Assembly: GCA_948472945.1 (NCBI GenBank)
Contig: CAOKVX010000002.1
Coordinates: 124,001-188,000, forward strand
DNA from: an uncultured Clostridia bacterium
GTDB taxonomy: Bacteria > Bacillota > Clostridia > Lachnospirales > Lachnospiraceae
Direction of reading: 5' to 3'
DNA: 64,000 nucleotides
Shown: positions 30,059-38,741 of the stretch, piece by piece
How positions within the stretch are numbered: the first letter of the stretch is position 1
Layout: every line of letters begins with the position of its first letter
Program-made: the position numbers and the translations under genes
Notes under the pieces: generated by a model
Told to the model about the DNA's origin: nothing
The model's input: the letters and a program-made list of their open reading frames with translations, nothing else
Databases searched by the model: none

Positions 30059-30993
30059 TCTTTCGCTCCTGTCAATATATTTTGTGCACTTTCACATATG
30101 CTACTAATTATATATGCGCAGTTTCCGGTTTTTTTAATCATTCCTGCAATCTGTCCGCACATTACAGAACCTTCTTTCACATCACCTTCAACTACCGCCC
30201 TCCTAAGCGCACCTGCCCCCATTGCCTCAAGCTGTTCGGCCGTCGCATCAGGCGTTCTCTCAAGTTTCACGAATTCTCTCGTCATCTGGTTTTTAAGAGA
30301 ACGGACGGGATGACCGAGTGTCTTTCCCGTAACTACCGTGTCGATATCCTTGGCTTTTAACACCTTTTCTTTATAATTATCATGGACATCGCACTCGTCA
30401 GCCACAAGAAATACCGTTCCCATCTGCACAGCAGAGGCTCCAAGCATAAACGCCGCGGCCATTCCCCTTCCGTCGGCTATGCCTCCGGCTGCTATTACCG
30501 GAATTGTAACCGCATCCGCAACTTGGGGAACGAGAGCCATCGTCGTAGTCTCCCCGACATGACCTCCAGATTCGCATCCCTCCGCCACAACGGCGGACGC
30601 CCCTAGACTCTCCATCCTTTTTGCAAGTGATACGCTTGCCACAACAGGAATGACTTTCACTCCCGCGTCGCGCAGCCTATCTATGTACCGCGCAGGATTA
30701 CCTGCGCCCGTAGTAACAACGCCTATTTTTTCCTCACACACAACTTCAACAGCCTCGTCAATAAACGGACTCATAAGCATAAGATTCACTCCAAATGGCT
30801 TATCGGTAAGTTTCCTTGCCATATGAATCTGTTCCCTAAGCTGTTCTCCGTCAGAATTCATAGCTGCGATAAGCCCCAGGCCGCCGGCATTTGAAACAGC
30901 CGCCGCAAGTTTTGCGTTCGCTATCCACGCCATTCCCCCTTGAATTACCGGATACTTTATATCGAGCAATTCACATATAGGACTCTTTATCAT
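30046..30993 (-). CDS. fabK: Enoyl-ACP reductase II (FMN-dependent)
   Basis: 315-residue TIM-barrel flavoprotein of the nitronate monooxygenase/FabK family, reducing trans-2-enoyl-ACP. It begins IKSPICELLDIKYPVIQGGMAWIAN and has the FMN-binding segments AEGCESGGHVGETTTMALVPQ and IAAGGIADGRGMAAAFMLGASAVQMGT. FabK replaces FabI in many Firmicutes and is insensitive to triclosan as a family property. It starts 12 bases after acpP with GGGGGTG. Context in a fab operon makes FabK more likely than nitronate monooxygenase. Confidence 0.93.
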   Translation of the reverse strand: MIKSPICELLDIKYPVIQGGMAWIANAKLAAAVSNAGGLGLIAAMNSDGEQLREQIHMARKLTDKPFGVNLMLMSPFIDEAVEVVCEEKIGVVTTGAGNPARYIDRLRDAGVKVIPVVASVSLAKRMESLGASAVVAEGCESGGHVGETTTMALVPQVADAVTIPVIAAGGIADGRGMAAAFMLGASAVQMGTVFLVADECDVHDNYKEKVLKAKDIDTVVTGKTLGHPVRSLKNQMTREFVKLERTPDATAEQLEAMGAGALRRAVVEGDVKEGSVMCGQIAGMIKKTGNCAYIISSICESAQNILTGAKEWVK

Positions 30994-31005
30994 ATGGCAC
31001 CCCCA

Positions 31006-31221
31006 TTATTTATTTTCTTCAATATAATCGCAGAGCTTATCAATATTGTCTATATCCTGCGACAGTTCAATTTTACAGTCCGTCTCCTCCTCAATCTGCA
31101 TTACAAGTTCCATAATATCGAGGGAGTCAAGTCCAATCTCCTTAAATGTTTCTGTTGTTGAAACCTCAGACGCTTCTTTTCCGAGATATTCAGCTACTAT
31201 ATTTACTACTGTTTCTTTCAT
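31006..31221 (-). CDS. acpP: Acyl carrier protein
   Basis: 71-residue acidic carrier protein. The phosphopantetheine Ser is Ser33 in IGLDSLDIMELVMQ. It is slightly shorter than the usual 75-80 residues. First gene of the fab series, with AAAGGAG before the ATG and a promoter plus palindrome upstream. This may be the housekeeping ACP or one dedicated to this cluster; only a genome-wide search for other ACP genes would tell. Confidence 0.93.
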   Translation of the reverse strand: MKETVVNIVAEYLGKEASEVSTTETFKEIGLDSLDIMELVMQIEEETDCKIELSQDIDNIDKLCDYIEENK

Positions 31222-31263
31222 AATTCTAATCTCCTTTTAAAAAATATATAATTTTTTTCACAT

Positions 31264-31292
31264 GCTAACGGTGGGTGTTACACCCATGTCAA
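31264..31292 (-). promoter_or_regulatory. fab operon promoter with a palindromic operator candidate
   Basis: On the minus strand TTGACA (31,287-31,292) is directly followed by TGGGTGTAACACCCA (31,272-31,286), a perfect 7-base inverted repeat with one central base, sitting in the promoter spacer. A -10 of the form TAGCAT, 19 bases from the -35, is imperfect. A repressor site at this place would block the fab genes. The motif does not look like the FapR consensus I know. The divergent trkA gene starts about 100 bases away on the other side. Confidence 0.5.
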
Positions 31293-31390
31293 TCAAAAAA
31301 AAATAAAATTGATGAATTTTTTTCAATCATGAGTTATGATGTTACTATCCCAAGACGAAAAATACAACGTGACGGAGGACGTATATTATT

Positions 31391-32782
31391 ATGAAATCAA
31401 TTTTTCCAAAAGTCAATAGCGGACTTAATATTGTAATAGTCGGCGGCGGCAAAATAGGCGTTGCATTAATCGAACAGCTTACCGCCGAGGGGCACGATAT
31501 AACCATAATTGACAATAACCCTTCAAGAATACAGACAATTACCAATATGTACGACATAATGGGCATAGTTGGAAACGGGGCAAGCTACGGAATTCAGATG
31601 GAAGCCGGCATAGAGAGCGCCGATTTAATAATTGCTGTCACCGGCTCGGACGAGCTAAACCTCCTGTGCTGTACGGTGGCAAGCCAGGTCGGAAACTGCG
31701 CATCAATAGCAAGGGTAAGGACGCCCGACTACAGTAAAGAGGCCGGATACCTTATAAAAAAACTCGGCCTTGCCATGATTATCAACCCCGAACTTGAGGC
31801 GGCAAAAGAAGTTGCAAGGATTATATCCCTACCTACCGCCCTTGACGTCACCACATTTACACACGGACAGGCCGACCTTGTTAAAGTTAAGGTCACTTCG
31901 TCCAGTCCGCTTGACAATATGATGGTTACAGATATAGCGCAAAATATTTCAAACGACTTCCTAATAGGGGCCGTTGAGCGGGATAATGAGATATTCATAC
32001 CTTCCGGTAATTTCACAATAAAAGCGAATGACAAAATTTCAATCGTCGCAGCTAGAAAAGATATACACAATACGCTCAAAAAGCTCGGTTTTAAGATGAC
32101 TACAGTTAAGAACTGTATTATTATCGGCGGAGGAAAGGTTGCATACTATCTGGCGTCCCAGCTTTTATCAGCCGGCGTTGAGGTGAAGATAATAGAACAG
32201 AGCAAAAAGCGCTGCGAACAGCTAAGCATACTGCTGCCGAAAGCGGTAATAATAAACGGCGACGGAACCGATGCCGGCCTTTTGGACGAGGAGGACCTTC
32301 AGGGAGTCGACTCATTCGTTCCGTTAACCGGAATCGACGAGGAAAATATTATGCTAACGCTTCACGCAAAGCATGTTTCAAACGCCAAGGTCATTACCAA
32401 AGTCAACCGTCTTGGATTTAAGGACGTAATCAATACACTCGACCTCGGCAGCGTCGTTTATCCTCGGTTCATAACAGCGGAGGCGATTATCGCGTACGTA
32501 AGGGCGCTCAACAACTCAATGAACAGCAACGTGGAAACGCTGTACCACATGTTTAACGGGCGCGCGGAAGCTATTGAATTTTATATTAAGGAGAAATCAG
32601 CGGTTACTGATATTCCTCTTATGAATCTAAAGCTTAAGGACAACCTTCTTATCTGCCTCATAAACAGAAACGGACGCGTATTCATACCCGGAGGTAACGA
32701 TTCGTTCAAGGAGGGCGATTTTGTAATGCTTGTCACAACGCACAAAGGTTTTGGAGATATTAGGGACATTTTAAAGAAATAA
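31391..32782 (+). CDS. trkA: TrkA, potassium uptake regulatory subunit
   Basis: 463-residue cytoplasmic protein with two tandem RCK_N/RCK_C units: NAD-binding loops at IVGGGKIGVALIEQL (about 18-32) and IIGGGKVAYYLASQL (about 243-257), each followed by a smaller C domain. It gates the TrkH channel-like subunit encoded 29 bases downstream. GGAGG lies upstream of the ATG. It is read away from the fab operon, sharing the intergenic region. RCK_C domains of related proteins bind c-di-AMP, whose synthase gene is at the left end of this window; that link is inference. Confidence 0.94.
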   Translation: MKSIFPKVNSGLNIVIVGGGKIGVALIEQLTAEGHDITIIDNNPSRIQTITNMYDIMGIVGNGASYGIQMEAGIESADLIIAVTGSDELNLLCCTVASQVGNCASIARVRTPDYSKEAGYLIKKLGLAMIINPELEAAKEVARIISLPTALDVTTFTHGQADLVKVKVTSSSPLDNMMVTDIAQNISNDFLIGAVERDNEIFIPSGNFTIKANDKISIVAARKDIHNTLKKLGFKMTTVKNCIIIGGGKVAYYLASQLLSAGVEVKIIEQSKKRCEQLSILLPKAVIINGDGTDAGLLDEEDLQGVDSFVPLTGIDEENIMLTLHAKHVSNAKVITKVNRLGFKDVINTLDLGSVVYPRFITAEAIIAYVRALNNSMNSNVETLYHMFNGRAEAIEFYIKEKSAVTDIPLMNLKLKDNLLICLINRNGRVFIPGGNDSFKEGDFVMLVTTHKGFGDIRDILKK

Positions 32783-32811
32783 TTATCTGAGATATGAGAG
32801 GTATACGCAAA

Positions 32812-34275
32812 ATGAACACTTCAATTATAAGATATATTTTAGGGCATATTTTAAAAATGGAGGCAGTTTTTATGCTTCTTCCCTGTATCGTTTCAATCAT
32901 ATATAAAGAACCCAAAGAGGGTCTCACTTTTCTTGCGGTATTAATTGTATGCGGCCTTGTCGGTATTTTTGCCTCAATTAAAAAACCTGCGAGCTCTACG
33001 TTTTATCTCAAGGAAGGCTGCGTTGCAACTGCGCTAAGCTGGATACTTCTCAGTATATTCGGAGCTCTGCCGTTCGTCCTCACCGGTGAGATACCGTCTT
33101 TTACGGACGCGCTTTTTGAGACCGTTTCCGGTTTCACGACAACCGGTGCGACAATACTTGAAAGTCCGGAATCGCTGTCTTACTGCTCGCTATTTTGGAG
33201 AAGCTTTACGCACTGGATTGGCGGTATGGGAGTGCTCGTATTCCTGCTCGCCGTAGTTCCTTTGAGCGGGGCATCCAACTTTAATCTTATGAAAGCGGAA
33301 AGCCCAGGTCCGTCAGTCGGAAAGCTTGTTCCAAAGGTTCAGTATACAGCCCGTTTTTTATATTTAATTTATGTATTCCTTACCGTAATAGAATTTATCT
33401 TTCTCGCAGCAGGCAATATGTCTGTCTTTGACGCGCTGACAACCTCGTTCGGCACTGCCGGTACCGGAGGTTTCGGCGTCAGAAACGACAGTATTATGAG
33501 CTATTCTCCGTACATCCAGTGGGTGGTTACGGTATTTATGGTACTTTTCGGAATCAATTTCAACGCCTATTACTTCCTGTTAATTAAACAGTTTAAAAAG
33601 GCTTTCAAGATTGAGGAGGTAAAATATTACATTATCATTATAGGAGCGTCAATACTCATTATAACGGCGTCAACATTTACGACGATAAGCAGCCTTTCCT
33701 CTACATTCCGCCACGCATCATTTCAGGTCGCATCCATAATTACTACAACCGGTTTCTCTACCGCGGATTTTAACACATGGCCGCAGACCGCAAAATGCGT
33801 TCTGGTGCTTCTTATGTTTATCGGCGCCTGCGCGGGAAGTACGGGCGGGGGTATAAAGGTATCAAGGCTTGTAGTTCTCGCAAAAACCGTTGTAAAGGAA
33901 CTCAACTCATTTATACATCCTAAAAGCATAAAAAAGATTAACGTAAACGGCAAACCGGTTGAGCACGAAGTTGTCCGCGCGGTAAACGTATATTTTATAA
34001 CATTTATGATTATATTCAGTTTTTCGGTACTGCTCATATCATTTGAGGGCAAGGATTCCGTGACTAACTTTACTGCGGTTGCCGCCACAATAAACAACAT
34101 AGGACCGGGGCTTGAGCTCGTCGGTCCTATGGGTAATTTCTCATGTTTCAACATATTTTCAAAATATGTCCTTATTTTTGATATGCTTGCGGGACGCCTT
34201 GAACTGTTTCCACTGCTTATAATGTTCCACCCTGCAATCTGGAAAGACGTCGTCCGCAAGAAAATAAAACGCTAA
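32812..34275 (+). CDS. trkH: TrkH/KtrB-type potassium transporter subunit
   Basis: Membrane subunit of Trk, about 487 residues with some ten hydrophobic segments. The four degenerate K+ selectivity-loop repeats are visible around ETVSGFTTTGATI, GTAGTGGFGVRN, SIITTTGFSTADF and ATINNIGPGLELVG, each with the key Gly. The ATG at 32,812 has GAGAGG ten bases upstream; an in-frame ATG six codons earlier lacks a site. Co-transcribed with trkA. Confidence 0.94.
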   Translation: MNTSIIRYILGHILKMEAVFMLLPCIVSIIYKEPKEGLTFLAVLIVCGLVGIFASIKKPASSTFYLKEGCVATALSWILLSIFGALPFVLTGEIPSFTDALFETVSGFTTTGATILESPESLSYCSLFWRSFTHWIGGMGVLVFLLAVVPLSGASNFNLMKAESPGPSVGKLVPKVQYTARFLYLIYVFLTVIEFIFLAAGNMSVFDALTTSFGTAGTGGFGVRNDSIMSYSPYIQWVVTVFMVLFGINFNAYYFLLIKQFKKAFKIEEVKYYIIIIGASILIITASTFTTISSLSSTFRHASFQVASIITTTGFSTADFNTWPQTAKCVLVLLMFIGACAGSTGGGIKVSRLVVLAKTVVKELNSFIHPKSIKKINVNGKPVEHEVVRAVNVYFITFMIIFSFSVLLISFEGKDSVTNFTAVAATINNIGPGLELVGPMGNFSCFNIFSKYVLIFDMLAGRLELFPLLIMFHPAIWKDVVRKKIKR

Positions 34276-34300
34276 TGTGCTTACTGCCGTTATTAAGCCG

Positions 34301-34362
34301 CTAGTGTATTTTACTATTCATTCATGCAATACATTTGGCGAAATGTGAACGGAATAAAACAT
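34301..34362. mobile_element. Internally deleted relative of foldback element 2
   Basis: Starts CTAGTGTATTTTAC like the left end of element 2, and 34,322-34,362 (CATGCAATACATTTGGCGAA and onward) resembles its right end base for base with few changes. The middle is missing, giving about 62 bases. It lies between trkH and the C39 peptidase gene, which converge. Confidence 0.5.
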
Positions 34363-34371
34363 CTTTTACAG

Positions 34372-35466
34372 CTAATCCCTTACATCAAATATCAGGTCAT
34401 ACTGTTCGTCACTTCTGTCACGGCGTACAGTAGGACTTTGTGATTGTATTGTATAAGACCACATATTTTTAATCTGCGCCTTTATTTCCGAAAAATCCCA
34501 TAAAAGGCTGCTGCGGTAGGCGCTGTTCGGGTCCCTGACAATTATCCTGCCGTCCCGTAAACCCGCCAGTACTATAAAATGCCCGCGCACGGTAAATATT
34601 CCGGGCCTCATACTGCATATTACAGGATGTCCGGCCTCCAGTTCAGACATTACGGCTCTTTCGCTAATGCCAAGCTCCCGCCCATACAGGCCGAAATTTT
34701 TCGCGCCCTCAGTCAGGAAGCTCCATGACGTCCCTGTTCCTTTCAGGTAATATCCACGCTCCATAGCGTACGAAGCTGTTTTGTCAGGCGTCACCTCAGC
34801 GTCTCCCGTCACTGCAAGCGCGACCATCGCCATGCAGACAGGCGCGCAGCCGGCAAGTCCTATACAGCTGTCTCCGTAGCTTTCATAGCCCCATCTTGTA
34901 TCCCACTGCAGAAGCAGAGGAAATTCATCCTCCAACTCGCTTTCAGTGTATTCAGGCTTTTCCCCTCCGTCCCAATCTGTATAACCCATCACAAACTCTG
35001 ACATTCCCGGCTCATTACAAAAAGCGGCCAAAATATTTTCAGGGTACGCATCATAATTTTTATATATTTTTTTGTACGTTTTATCAAGCCCCGCGAGCTC
35101 TTTCAGCCGATTTTTTAACGCACTCCCCTCATATATTTGAGGTTTAAGCGGGTCAATCGAAAGCTTCTCATAGTCCGAAAGGTTTAACTTAGGGAGCGCT
35201 GTTAAACTATCCTCCGAATCTTTTCGGCTAATATTACCATCATTTTCTTTCACAACACCCCTGCTGTCCGCTTCGTAACTTTCTTCAGTGTAGGAGTCAT
35301 TACTGTCATCGCGCCCTCCCTTTACCATCTCAGACGTCTTAATATTATCCACGCCGTTCGGCACTGCAAAACCATTATTGCGCCTTGTGGCAATAAGTGC
35401 GGTAAGCACGGCAAGGAGCATAACTATAACTGTTCTAAATAAAATTGTTTTGTATTTCATATTCAT
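34372..35466 (-). CDS. Membrane-anchored C39-like peptidase
   Basis: About 364 residues. A short basic start is followed by a hydrophobic helix (about residues 8-25) acting as signal or anchor, then a low-complexity linker rich in Ser, Asp and Glu, and a papain-fold domain of the peptidase C39-like 2 type from about residue 195. That domain has FPLLLQWDTRWGYESYG, the nucleophile segment GLAGCAPVCMAM, the His in VRGHFIVLAGL and the Asp/Asn in IVRDPNSAYRSS. The start at 35,466 has GAGGG eight bases upstream; the reading frame is open further upstream without a site. It is last after a two-component system and an unknown anchored protein, so it may act at the cell surface under their control. 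Substrate unknown. Confidence 0.8.
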   Translation of the reverse strand: MNMKYKTILFRTVIVMLLAVLTALIATRRNNGFAVPNGVDNIKTSEMVKGGRDDSNDSYTEESYEADSRGVVKENDGNISRKDSEDSLTALPKLNLSDYEKLSIDPLKPQIYEGSALKNRLKELAGLDKTYKKIYKNYDAYPENILAAFCNEPGMSEFVMGYTDWDGGEKPEYTESELEDEFPLLLQWDTRWGYESYGDSCIGLAGCAPVCMAMVALAVTGDAEVTPDKTASYAMERGYYLKGTGTSWSFLTEGAKNFGLYGRELGISERAVMSELEAGHPVICSMRPGIFTVRGHFIVLAGLRDGRIIVRDPNSAYRSSLLWDFSEIKAQIKNMWSYTIQSQSPTVRRDRSDEQYDLIFDVRD

Positions 35467-35632
35467 ATATTCATCCCTCATCTTATTTCCCCGAGCAAAA
35501 GTCCTAAGCGTTCGGTGACGCTTGTACGGAACGGACCGAAACAGAGTGCAGCGTAATTTGCTTCGATGTCCATGTATTGTTTTCTTAATAAAGAGTAGTA
35601 ATCTAATGTATCTCAAATGTTCCGCCGGTGTA

Positions 35633-36457
35633 TCATTGTTGTATCAATTCATCAAAATACGACATTCCCCAGTCAAACATCTGCCTGTCTTCGGATATAA
35701 TGTTCCTTACCAGAAACGGTACTTCTACTTCAGCGCTATCAAAATCGTCATGGTACACAGCGTTTATTACTATTCCTTTACTGTCTGCCACCACATCAAA
35801 ATCCGGCATTCTGTTCATAGTAATTTTATAAAACTCAAGAAACAGGTTACTGTGAATATCGCAATTACTCCAGTCTGAAACACGTTCTACTATTATCTGT
35901 TTATCCGGTTTCCCAGCCTCTTGCTTATTATCTTCTGTTTTATAAATAACAACGGTATCATGCGCCTTTGTCTCATACATGGAAATCCTGTAAACTGTCA
36001 TAAATTCCGTATCCACTATCGCTCTCACCTCTTTGTCCCCGCCTTCATAAGCGAGATACCAACAGGCAAAACCGTTTGCGTCACTGTCTCCATAAACAAC
36101 ATACTGATTGCACGATTTTATTTTTCCAACGGAAATGTCAGGTATTATATTATTTAAATACATGTTAATCATGTCAAACTGACTGCTGACGCTTTTAACT
36201 AATTCCCGCTTATTTTCGTCTGAAAGCTTTATGTTTAATTTTTCAAACTTATTTTCATTTACAGATTTTGAGTATATTTTCATTTTATCCCACACATTGT
36301 CGTATTTCACCTGAAATGTGCTGACATCCAAATCAATCACTTTATCTCTGTTCTCAAAACTCCTCCAAAACATTGAACAAACCGTACAGGTAAAATATAC
36401 TGACAGGGCAAATATTCCGAAAACTGCAGCTATACAAAAAAACTGTCTAAGTTTCAT
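35633..36457 (-). CDS. Membrane-anchored protein of unknown function in the two-component operon
   Basis: 274 residues: an N-terminal hydrophobic helix (about 5-30) and an extracytoplasmic domain of mixed alpha/beta composition with no motif I recognise. It follows the histidine kinase with an 11-base overlap and has its own GGAGGTG. The arrangement recalls the accessory proteins YycH/YycI that sit next to a kinase and restrain it, but I see no sequence basis to assign it to those families. A GC-rich inverted repeat (AAGCGT/ACGCTT near 35,508-35,523) lies downstream before the peptidase gene. Confidence 0.65.
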   Translation of the reverse strand: MKLRQFFCIAAVFGIFALSVYFTCTVCSMFWRSFENRDKVIDLDVSTFQVKYDNVWDKMKIYSKSVNENKFEKLNIKLSDENKRELVKSVSSQFDMINMYLNNIIPDISVGKIKSCNQYVVYGDSDANGFACWYLAYEGGDKEVRAIVDTEFMTVYRISMYETKAHDTVVIYKTEDNKQEAGKPDKQIIVERVSDWSNCDIHSNLFLEFYKITMNRMPDFDVVADSKGIVINAVYHDDFDSAEVEVPFLVRNIISEDRQMFDWGMSYFDELIQQ

Positions 36458-37916
36458 GGCGCACCTCCGGTATTATAATCTCTATCTGAGTTCCAACGCC
36501 CTTTATACTCTGTATATTCCACTGCCATTTGTGCAGCTTTATTATCTCCTCGCACAGAGCAAGTCCAAGTCCGGCGCCCCCCTCTTTCCTTGACCTTGAT
36601 TTATCAACCATATAAAACGCCTCGGTAATTCTTTTTACCTCGTCATCGTCAATCCCGATGCCGTCGTCACGAACCGTAATTATCGTACAGTCTGCTTTTT
36701 TGCAATTATCGCCGTCTCCTGCACAGTCAATACTATCGCTGCCTTGGAAAGTCTGCTGACACCTGCCATACTTTATTTCCTCCGCATTAAGCTCAATAAC
36801 ACCGCCTTGTCCGACTGCTTTTCTCGCATTATCAATAAGGTTTGACAGAAAGGTTATCACAAGGTCCCTGTCTCCATATATTACACCAGCTTTGGCTGAT
36901 TTTTTAAGCGTGACGCACTTTTTAGACAAAGAAAATGAGACGATTTCGTCAACGGCTTCAAACAAGTCCATTACATTTATCTCCTCAAACCTAATCTCAT
37001 CATGCGCAATTCCCGAAAGCTCAAGCATTTTATTAGACAGCTTTTCAAGCCTTTTTCCCTGACTGTTGATATACCCCGCGCAGGTAATTCTGTCACTTTC
37101 AGGCATGTCCATAGTGAGAAGCATCTCACTATACCCTATTATCGATGTAAGCGGCGTTCTCATTTCATGTGCAAAAGCGCCCGTAAAATTCTCAAGCTTA
37201 ATTATATTGTCCTGCAGATTATCAGCCATTTTGTTAAAATGTCTGGTCAGCTCCGCAAATTCATCACTGCCCCTGACCTTGGCCCTGCTGTCATAGTCGC
37301 CTTTTGCCAGCCTGTTTGTAAGAATATTCAGATCCCTTACAGGTTTCGTAATACTTCGTGATATTAGCGCCGCCACCGGAAATGATAAAAGTATCATAGC
37401 ACCCAGAACAACAATATATATCTGTAATATCTTCTGCTGAATTTCATATACATATTCGATATCACGGAACTTTTCCACCGCAATTGTGCCGGAATCTATT
37501 TCCAATAATATAACGCTCTCAACATAATGCCTTTCGCCGACTTTTCTTATGCGTGTCGCACCCTCTCCGACATTTATTTTTATACCCCATTTTTCCTCGG
37601 CCAACGACCTGTTTTCATATAACAGGAAACCGTCGCTGCGCCAGATTCTTATATAATCCTGCCCGCCATCGACATTTTCATAAATATTTTTAACTATATC
37701 CACCGCTGTCGACTCTCCTACCGGATATTTATCAGGCAGCGCTTCAAACGACGCCTCAAGCGAATATCTGAAAAGCCACAATTCTTTTTCGTCGCTTTCC
37801 CTCTCATGGGTAACATTCGTAACAAATGTTACCTGAAGTATGACATTTCCGAGCAGTACAAGGCTTACTGCGATAAGAACGGATATGCTGAAAAATTGTT
37901 TCCAAAATAATTTCAT
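36447..37916 (-). CDS. Sensor histidine kinase
   Basis: 489-residue membrane kinase. TM1 spans about residues 9-30, an extracytoplasmic sensor of about 130 residues follows, TM2 about 165-187, then a HAMP region (SITKPVRDLNILTNRLAKGDY). The HisKA box FAHEMRTPLTSIIGYSE carries the phosphorylated His. The ATPase domain shows the N box LSNLIDNARKAVG, an insert of about 30 residues with two or three Cys (QGSDSIDCAGDGDNCKKADC), the G1 box VRDDGIGID and GGAGLGLALCEEI. It starts directly after the regulator stop. The Cys-containing insert within the ATPase domain is unusual. Confidence 0.92.
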   Translation of the reverse strand: MKLFWKQFFSISVLIAVSLVLLGNVILQVTFVTNVTHERESDEKELWLFRYSLEASFEALPDKYPVGESTAVDIVKNIYENVDGGQDYIRIWRSDGFLLYENRSLAEEKWGIKINVGEGATRIRKVGERHYVESVILLEIDSGTIAVEKFRDIEYVYEIQQKILQIYIVVLGAMILLSFPVAALISRSITKPVRDLNILTNRLAKGDYDSRAKVRGSDEFAELTRHFNKMADNLQDNIIKLENFTGAFAHEMRTPLTSIIGYSEMLLTMDMPESDRITCAGYINSQGKRLEKLSNKMLELSGIAHDEIRFEEINVMDLFEAVDEIVSFSLSKKCVTLKKSAKAGVIYGDRDLVITFLSNLIDNARKAVGQGGVIELNAEEIKYGRCQQTFQGSDSIDCAGDGDNCKKADCTIITVRDDGIGIDDDEVKRITEAFYMVDKSRSRKEGGAGLGLALCEEIIKLHKWQWNIQSIKGVGTQIEIIIPEVRHET

Positions 37917-38579
37917 CTATTTCACCACCAGACGATATCCTATTTTGTAAACTGATATTATTTCATTCTCAAGGTCCAGCTTTTTCCTAAGGCGCTGAAC
38001 GTGCAAATCTACGGTTCTGCTGTTTCCGAGATACTCGCAGTCCCACACCCTTTCATATATTACCTTTCTGTAAAGCGCAATATTAGGGTTTCTCAAAAAC
38101 AGTAGAAGAAGCTCAAATTCTTTCAGAGTAACGTCGGCCACTATTCCATTTTTCCTTATTTCCCTCGATTCGGCGTCAATTTCTAAATCTTTAAGCCTGT
38201 ACTTCGTTGTTGATTTTTTATATCTTCTTAGTACGCTCTCGACGCGTGCGAGCAGCTCGGTTATCTCGAACGGTTTAGTAATATAGTCGTCCGCACCCGA
38301 CTTAAGACCTTTCACCTTGTCGCGGGTACTGTTTTTTGCGGTCAGGAAAATAACCGGCAGCTCCATAGTCTTTGCGTACCCTAAAAGCTCATACCCGTCA
38401 ATCTCAGGCACCATAATATCAAATATTCCTATATCAAATCTATATTCCTCCAACAAATCGGCCGCCTCAACACCGCTGTATGCAACATGACACGCATAAC
38501 CTGCATTTTTAAGATTCATAAAGAGAAGTTTTGCTATAATTTCATCATCCTCAACAATCAATATTTTGTTAGAGCTCAT
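37917..38579 (-). CDS. OmpR/PhoB-family response regulator
   Basis: 220 residues: receiver domain with the acidic pair in ILIVEDDE, phosphoacceptor Asp in GIFDIMVPEIDG, the Thr in VIFLTAKNS and Lys in DDYITKPF, followed by a winged-helix DNA-binding domain (VTLKEFELLLLFLRNPN, NSRTVDLHVQRLRKKLD). The ATG at 38,579 is preceded by GGAGG. First gene of a four-gene run with kinase, anchored protein and C39-like peptidase. Confidence 0.93.
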   Translation of the reverse strand: MSSNKILIVEDDEIIAKLLFMNLKNAGYACHVAYSGVEAADLLEEYRFDIGIFDIMVPEIDGYELLGYAKTMELPVIFLTAKNSTRDKVKGLKSGADDYITKPFEITELLARVESVLRRYKKSTTKYRLKDLEIDAESREIRKNGIVADVTLKEFELLLLFLRNPNIALYRKVIYERVWDCEYLGNSRTVDLHVQRLRKKLDLENEIISVYKIGYRLVVK

Positions 38580-38696
38580 TATAGTTTCCTCCGCGCTTAA
38601 ATGGGTAGTCAAAAGGCCAAAGCCGTTATGCTAAACAGCAAAACAGCATTTGACCTTAATATTGTTATATGGCAACGCTTAAACGAGCGTTTCCAT

Positions 38697-38713
38697 AGCT
38701 CAACGGCGCCAAA
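38697..38713. repeat. Solo end of foldback element 1
   Basis: TAGCTCAACGGCGCCAA is identical to 17 bases of the terminal repeat of the element at 26,247-26,520. No matching partner end was found nearby, so this is a remnant or a chance survivor. An AACGCT/AGCGTT hairpin lies just to its left, between the regulator gene and rsuA. Confidence 0.45.
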
Positions 38714-38741
38714 TATGTTTTTATTATGTCACGCAATTGTA

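Noticed and set aside
31222-31390. FapR-type operator or a c-di-AMP riboswitch in the fab-trk spacer
   Set aside because: The palindrome TGGGTGT/ACACCCA differs from the FapR consensus I know, and the leader is too short and lacks a ydaO-like fold.
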